Below, piece by piece: positions 15,638 through 19,489 of a stretch of 19,489 bases of DNA. Origin of the DNA: UBA1124 sp963933095 (GTDB lineage: Bacteria; Pseudomonadota; Gammaproteobacteria; Pseudomonadales; Cellvibrionaceae); NCBI GenBank assembly GCA_963933095.1, contig CAWVSV010000045.1:1-19489 (forward strand). The letters run 5' to 3'. Below the pieces are notes generated by a model, which saw only the letters and a program-made list of their open reading frames with translations, made no database searches and had not been told where the DNA came from. A program made the translations under genes and the position numbers. The stretch's first letter is position 1, and the number at the start of each line of letters is the position of its first letter.

Positions 15638-16015
15638 ATGATAATTGATGAGTCAGTGAATGTTTTTGGTGAAAAGTTATTACTTTGTGGTGATGATCCT
15701 ATTACCGGTTTTTTCCGCGATGGCGTTTGCAATACCTGTAAAGACGATATGGGTTCCCATACTATCTGTGTCGAAGCGTCGCAGGATTTTTTGGAGTACT
15801 CTCGCTCTCGCGGCAATGATCTGATGACACCTATACCAGAGTATAACTTTTCTGGTGTGCAAGCTGGTGACAGCTGGTGCCTTTGTGCCGCGCGCTGGTT
15901 GGAGGCTCAAAAAAATAATATGGCGCCCAGAGTTCATCTCACTCGAACTCATATAAAAGCGCTTGAAATTGTACCGATGGAGCTGCTGAAAAAGTATGCG
16001 GTGGATTTAAACTAG
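15638..16015 (+). CDS. DUF2237 family protein
   Basis: This 125-aa protein fits DUF2237 throughout: NVFGEKLLLCGDDPITGFFR, DMGSHTICVEA, FLEYSRSRGNDLMTPIPEY, AGDSWCLCAARW, and a C-terminal THIKALEIVPMELLKKYAVD. Six cysteines are visible (C17, C31, C34, C44, C81, C83), and the family is known for conserved Cys that may bind metal or react with thiol agents; the biochemical role is unknown. ATG 15638 lies 10 nt after AAAGGA (15622-15627). GTG 15632 is also in frame but too close to that site. A strong intrinsic terminator follows about 170 bp downstream. Confidence 0.93.
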   Translation: MIIDESVNVFGEKLLLCGDDPITGFFRDGVCNTCKDDMGSHTICVEASQDFLEYSRSRGNDLMTPIPEYNFSGVQAGDSWCLCAARWLEAQKNNMAPRVHLTRTHIKALEIVPMELLKKYAVDLN

Positions 16016-16184
16016 CCGCATTAATAAGTCGTAATATTCTCACTCATTCTCTTGATAGGTGCGCTACCTCGCATGCGTATTGGCCAGGCCCATGTGCTGG
16101 GTCAAAATCAAGTTCGGATGATCTTACCTAGTGGCTCGAACCAAGGGTAGGGTTAAACGGAGTTTGTGCTGAACGATCGATGGG
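16016..16184. other. Gap between the DUF2237 gene and its terminator
   Basis: About 170 bp. A frame open from 16028 to 16150 reads a hydrophobic stretch and then RIGQAHVLGQNQVRMILP, but it has no proper start codon or ribosome site. I treat it as non-coding or a remnant. Confidence 0.35.
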
Positions 16185-16227
16185 GTACGGCATAACGGTA
16201 TTCTTTACCGTTATGCCGTACTTTTTT
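16185..16227 (+). terminator. Strong rho-independent terminator
   Basis: A perfect 16-bp inverted repeat (GTACGGCATAACGGTA at 16185-16200, its complement at 16206-16221) encloses a 5-nt loop and is followed directly by six T (16222-16227). On the opposite strand the stem is followed by C, not T, so it acts only rightward. It most likely ends transcription of the DUF2237 gene and perhaps of the whole unit from 12143. Confidence 0.92.
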
Positions 16228-16589
16228 GCCGACTTCAATTGTATTTTGAACATTCCTGATCGTATCGTCTGCGATCAATATACTCTGAAATATGCAAACA
16301 ATTCACAGCATGGCTTATCAAGTGTTTGTGAGTATAGTGAAAATTTAATTGCATCCTGATGCCGGCTGGATTTTTGAAGTACAGGTTAGCGCCGCAACTG
16401 CTGTGAAATAAATGCACTCAAACAGCGTTTGCGCGAGCAAATACTTGCGAAGTCCCGCCGCGGTCATAGTCATATCAACAAACCAGACTAGTTGGTCTGC
16501 TTCGATTTAGTTACAATAGACACGCAAATGGGGCCACAGTGTTCACTGTGTCCGCGCTTATTGACCCCCGCTAATGTTCAGGACGCTTA
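16228..16589. promoter_or_regulatory. Leader and promoter region of the RND exporter, with palindromes
   Basis: This 362-bp gap holds no supported gene. Close to the exporter start are two dyads: an imperfect one around 16482-16499 (ACCA...TGGT around ACTAGT, also readable as CAGAC/GTCTG arms), and a perfect one, CACAGTG-TT-CACTGTG, at 16535-16550. A TACAAT at 16512-16517 could be a -10 lying between them, although no good -35 at the usual spacing is seen. The arrangement fits binding sites of a dimeric repressor over a promoter. AGGA at 16580-16583 is the ribosome site for ATG 16590. Confidence 0.42.
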
Positions 16590-19175
16590 ATGTTTTCTTT
16601 TCTCTCCTCGTTATTTCAACGTACCGTTATCGACCGTCCGCTGGCGTCGCTGTTGTTGGTGTTTAGTTGTGCGCTGCTGTTGGCCCTCGGCTTACCCAAT
16701 TTTAAGCTCGATGCTTCGGCCGACTCGCTGACACTTGAGCATGACCGTGACGTCGATTATTTCCGTGAAATTTTCTCCCGCTATCAGAGCGGCGATTTTC
16801 TAGTGATTACTTATACGCCCAAGGTCGATTTATTCTCTGATCAGTCACTGCGCACTTTAGCCGAGTTGCGCGATGATTTAAGTAAAATCGAAGGCGTTGC
16901 CAGTGTCCAGTCGATGCTCGATTTGCCACTGCTGTATAGCCCTATGCGCAGCCTGAGTGAAATTAAGGCCGAGACCCGCACGCTGGCCACGGTCGGTGTT
17001 GACCGCGAACAGGCTAAACGCGAATTTCATCAGAGCCCTATTTATCGGGATATGATTCTTAGCCCCAGCGGCCAGACCACGGCAGTATTGCTGAACATTG
17101 CCGTCGACAACACTTATATTGATTTGGTGCGCCAGCGCGATGCACTACGCTACTTGCGCGATGACCAAGGGTTAACAACGGCGCAAGAGCAAGAACTGGT
17201 AACAGCCACACAGGTATTTCTTGACTATCGCACCGCAGCAGAGAGCCGATCTCACGCGCGAGTCAATGAAGTGCGCAGCATCGTGGCGACTTATCGCGAT
17301 CGCGCTGAGCTGTTTCTTGGTGGGGTGACCATGATTACCGCCGACATGATCGACTTTATTAAGAGCGACCTAGTGGTTTTTGGGTGCGGCATCTTGTTGT
17401 TTATCGTGCTGACGCTATGGGTGATCTTTCGACAGGCGCGTTTTGTGTTTTTGCCGCTGGCCGTATGTTTGTTGGCGGTTGTTATGGTGTTGGGCTGGCT
17501 TAGCTGGATCGACTGGCGCCTGACCGTTATCTCCTCCAATTTTGTCGCCCTGCTACTCATCATGACATTGGCGATTAATATTCATCTAGTAGTGCGTTTT
17601 CGTGAACTGCACGCACAAAATCCCAGCTGGACACGGGCGCAACTGGTTGCCAAAACCGTACACTTTATGGCCCGCCCTTGCCTGTACTCTGCGCTCACTA
17701 CTATTGTCGCTTTTGTTTCGCTGGTGGTGTCGGATATACGCCCAGTGATCGACTTTGGCTGGATGATGACCATTGGCTTGAGCTTGGCACTGCTGTTGTC
17801 GTTTATTGTGCTGCCGGCCGGGTTAATGCTATTACCGTTGGGCCAGAGTCGCGATAAAGGCGACAACTCCGCCGCGTTAACATTGCGCTTTTCCCGCTTT
17901 GCTGAAAAACGTGGTTTGTTGCTAATAGTTCTGACTATTCTAACTGCGGCCATCAGTGTATTTGGTATCAGTCGCCTGGAAGTGGAAAACCGCTTTATCG
18001 ATTATTTTCATAAGTCGACAGAAATTTACCAAGGCATGTCGATAATCGACCAAGAACTCGGCGGCACCACGACTCTGGAAATCATCTTGGACGCGGCTAT
18101 TGAACCGCAAGCGCGGAGAGATGTCGATGAGCCCTTTAGCGAGACTGATGCTGTTAATCAACTCGATCCTTTTGATGAAACCGATCCTTTTGAGGCACCG
18201 GAATCTTTAGCTGAGGAAGACCCTTTCGCCGAGGCGGATCCATTTTCTGAGAACAGTACAGAAACGCTCGCCGCTACTCAGCAGAGTTATTGGTTTACCG
18301 GTGCCGGCCTCGATGAGATCGGTCAATTGCATCGTTACCTGGAATCACGGCAGGTGATTGGCAAGGTGCAATCATTGGCCACGGCCTATTCTGTAGCCAG
18401 CGATCTCAACGGCAGTCAGCTCAACGACTTTGAACTGGCGGTATTGCGCCAGTCGCTGCCGACCGAGGTGAAAGGCTTTTTAATAGACCCCTATTTGTCA
18501 GCGGAACACGATCAAACGCGCATTACTCTGCGCGCCCGTGAAACCGATTCAAACCTGCGTCGAGCGCAGTTAATTGATGATATTCGCGCTTATGCTGTTA
18601 ACGAAATTGGCTTGCAGCCTGAGCAGGTACACTTCACCGGCATGTTAGTGCTGTACAACAATATGCTGCAGAGCCTGTTTAAATCTCAAATTGTCACTTT
18701 GGGTGCGGTGTTTATCGGCATCATGTTGATGTTCTTAGTGCTGTTTCGCTCCGTTAGTGTTGCCTTGATTGCGCTTATCCCCAATATGCTGGCGGCTGCG
18801 GTGGTGATGGGGGGCATGGGCTTGGCAGAAATTCCGTTGGATATGATGACCATTACCATTGCCGCTATCACCGTCGGTGTCGGTGTCGATCATGCCATTC
18901 ATTATCTGCATCGTTATAAACGTGAATTTGCCATCGACGGCAATTATGCCGCCGCCATGCATCGCTCTCATGCGTCCATCGGTCGCGCCATGTACTACAC
19001 CTCGGTGACCATTATTATTGGTTTCTCGATTCTGGCACTATCGATGTTTATTCCATCGATATATTTTGGCTTACTGACAGCCCTTGCCATGTTCGCGGCA
19101 ATTTTAGGCTCGCTGACACTGCTGCCGAAATTGATTCTATGGCTAAAACCCTTCGGTCCCGGCCAAGCAGATTAG
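16590..19175 (+). CDS. RND/MMPL superfamily exporter with acidic DPF-repeat insert
   Basis: This 861-aa inner-membrane protein has the duplicated RND layout: helix 1 (about 17-36), a first periplasmic domain (about 37-255), helices 2-6 (about 258-418), helix 7 (442-461), a second periplasmic domain (about 462-690), and helices 8-12 to the C-terminus. RND blocks include DASADSLTLEHDRDVDYFRE near the start and ITIAAITVGVGVDHAIHYLHRYKRE in the second half. It resembles the 'predicted exporters of the RND superfamily' rather than tripartite drug pumps; the cargo is unknown, possibly a lipid. Residues 513-553 form an acidic insert with EPF/DPF motifs at 514, 526, 532, 544 and 550. The start follows AGGA by 6 nt. 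The last ~37 codons are duplicated downstream. Confidence 0.92.
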   Translation: MFSFLSSLFQRTVIDRPLASLLLVFSCALLLALGLPNFKLDASADSLTLEHDRDVDYFREIFSRYQSGDFLVITYTPKVDLFSDQSLRTLAELRDDLSKIEGVASVQSMLDLPLLYSPMRSLSEIKAETRTLATVGVDREQAKREFHQSPIYRDMILSPSGQTTAVLLNIAVDNTYIDLVRQRDALRYLRDDQGLTTAQEQELVTATQVFLDYRTAAESRSHARVNEVRSIVATYRDRAELFLGGVTMITADMIDFIKSDLVVFGCGILLFIVLTLWVIFRQARFVFLPLAVCLLAVVMVLGWLSWIDWRLTVISSNFVALLLIMTLAINIHLVVRFRELHAQNPSWTRAQLVAKTVHFMARPCLYSALTTIVAFVSLVVSDIRPVIDFGWMMTIGLSLALLLSFIVLPAGLMLLPLGQSRDKGDNSAALTLRFSRFAEKRGLLLIVLTILTAAISVFGISRLEVENRFIDYFHKSTEIYQGMSIIDQELGGTTTLEIILDAAIEPQARRDVDEPFSETDAVNQLDPFDETDPFEAPESLAEEDPFAEADPFSENSTETLAATQQSYWFTGAGLDEIGQLHRYLESRQVIGKVQSLATAYSVASDLNGSQLNDFELAVLRQSLPTEVKGFLIDPYLSAEHDQTRITLRARETDSNLRRAQLIDDIRAYAVNEIGLQPEQVHFTGMLVLYNNMLQSLFKSQIVTLGAVFIGIMLMFLVLFRSVSVALIALIPNMLAAAVVMGGMGLAEIPLDMMTITIAAITVGVGVDHAIHYLHRYKREFAIDGNYAAAMHRSHASIGRAMYYTSVTIIIGFSILALSMFIPSIYFGLLTALAMFAAILGSLTLLPKLILWLKPFGPGQAD
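18165..18272 (+). repeat. Two 54-bp (18-residue) repeats encoding DPF motifs
   Basis: Codons 526-543 and 544-561 of the exporter encode two parallel 18-residue units. Each has the pattern DPF-x-E-x-DPF, followed by an acidic spacer and LA. EPF at 514-516 marks a partial unit upstream, giving motif spacing 12, 6, 12, 6. The DNA is diverged at synonymous sites, so this is an old duplication rather than fresh slippage. Confidence 0.75.
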
Positions 19176-19246
19176 CGACAATGTTTGCTAGATAGGTTTG
19201 CTAGACAGGTTGGTTAAATAGATTCGCCATAAAGGTTAACGCGCAC
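19066..19246. repeat. 181-bp duplicated segment, copy 1 (RND 3' end plus flank)
   Basis: The segment covers the last ~37 codons of the exporter, its TAG stop and 71 bp of downstream DNA. It recurs at 19283-19489, offset 217 bp. The two copies appear identical apart from one extra 26-bp unit in the second. The 36 bp between them (19247-19282) is not repeated in the window. Confidence 0.93.
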
Positions 19247-19282
19247 GGCGCGGTCGATGTTTATCCCAGCGTTGATACTATA

Positions 19283-19489
19283 TTGGCTTACTGACAGCCC
19301 TTGCCATGTTCGCGGCAATTTTAGGCTCGCTGACACTGCTGCCGAAATTGATTCTATGGCTAAAACCCTTCGGTCCCGGCCAAGCAGATTAGCGACAATG
19401 TTTGCTAGATAGGTTTGCTAGACAGGTTGGTTAAATAGGTTTGCTAGACAGGTTGGTTAAATAGATTCGCCATAAAGGTTAACGCGCAC
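19283..19489. repeat. 181-bp duplicated segment, copy 2, reaching the window end
   Basis: This repeats 19066-19246. The frame from GGC 19285 to TAG 19390-19392 encodes the exporter C-terminus again (LLTALAMFAAILGS... to GPGQAD) but has no start, so it is a non-functional gene fragment. It carries two tandem copies of the 26-bp unit where copy 1 has one. The match continues to the last base of the window, so the full length of the repeat cannot be seen. Confidence 0.93.
19412..19463. repeat. Tandem 26-bp repeat (two units)
   Basis: GGTTTGCTAGACAGGTTGGT plus TAAATA occurs at 19412-19437 and 19438-19463, and only once in the upstream copy (19195-19220). Inside and before it are degenerate ~13-bp pieces (TTTGCTAGATAGG, TTTGCTAGACAGG), so the sequence is prone to slippage. 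Confidence 0.92.

Noticed and set aside
16028..16150. Plus-strand open frame with a hydrophobic start, between the DUF2237 gene and its terminator
   Set aside because: No ATG/GTG start and no ribosome site; too short to support.
16235..16417. 60-codon minus-strand frame upstream of the RND exporter
   Set aside because: GTG start, no ribosome site, no recognisable motif; it lies in a likely regulatory region.
18126..18272. DPF motifs as eukaryotic-type adaptor-binding signals acquired by transfer
   Set aside because: The surrounding protein is a typical bacterial RND exporter and the motif is too short to imply common origin.

Overview
The window looks like chromosomal DNA of a marine-type gammaproteobacterium. 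The evidence is the mpl-ubiX pair, a periplasmic MsrA, a TyrB-type aminotransferase, an SOS-controlled umuDC operon with a LexA box of gammaproteobacterial type, and close family resemblance of the conserved hypotheticals. A placement near Cellvibrionales is only a guess. I see no tRNA, rRNA, CRISPR array, transposase or integrase.

Left part (1-6.2 kb). The translesion polymerase operon umuDC reads leftward from a LexA-type operator. Next to it is a decayed stretch: a periplasmic solute-binding protein gene broken by two amber codons and a frameshift, an intact leftward gene for another exported binding-protein-like product, a probable remnant of a DMT/EamA transporter, an orphan SMI1/KNR4 (SUKH) gene, a glycerophosphodiester phosphodiesterase, and a small putative secreted peptide whose frame breaks at a run of seven T.

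Middle (6.2-12.1 kb). A class I glutamine amidotransferase gene converges with a two-gene leftward operon (aromatic amino acid aminotransferase, then a conserved hypothetical with an 8-nt overlap). After a 467-bp gap come msrA (exported methionine sulfoxide reductase), mpl (murein peptide recycling ligase) and ubiX (flavin prenyltransferase), all rightward.

Right part (12.1-19.5 kb). A tightly packed ABC transporter trio of the Gld type (ATPase, permease, GldG-like membrane protein) is followed by two small conserved genes (133 aa, and a DUF2237 protein) and a perfect 16-bp-stem terminator. Last is an 861-aa RND/MMPL exporter with an unusual acidic DPF-repeat insert. Its 3' end and downstream flank (181 bp) are duplicated 217 bp further on, with an extra 26-bp tandem unit in the second copy.

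Most of the window is housekeeping. The points most worth a second look are the duplicated RND 3' end, the DPF repeat insert, the T7-frameshifted secreted peptide, the Gld-type operon with no DUF4340 partner, and the degenerate HExxH-like motif in the protein coupled to the aminotransferase. I found no convincing new multi-gene system.
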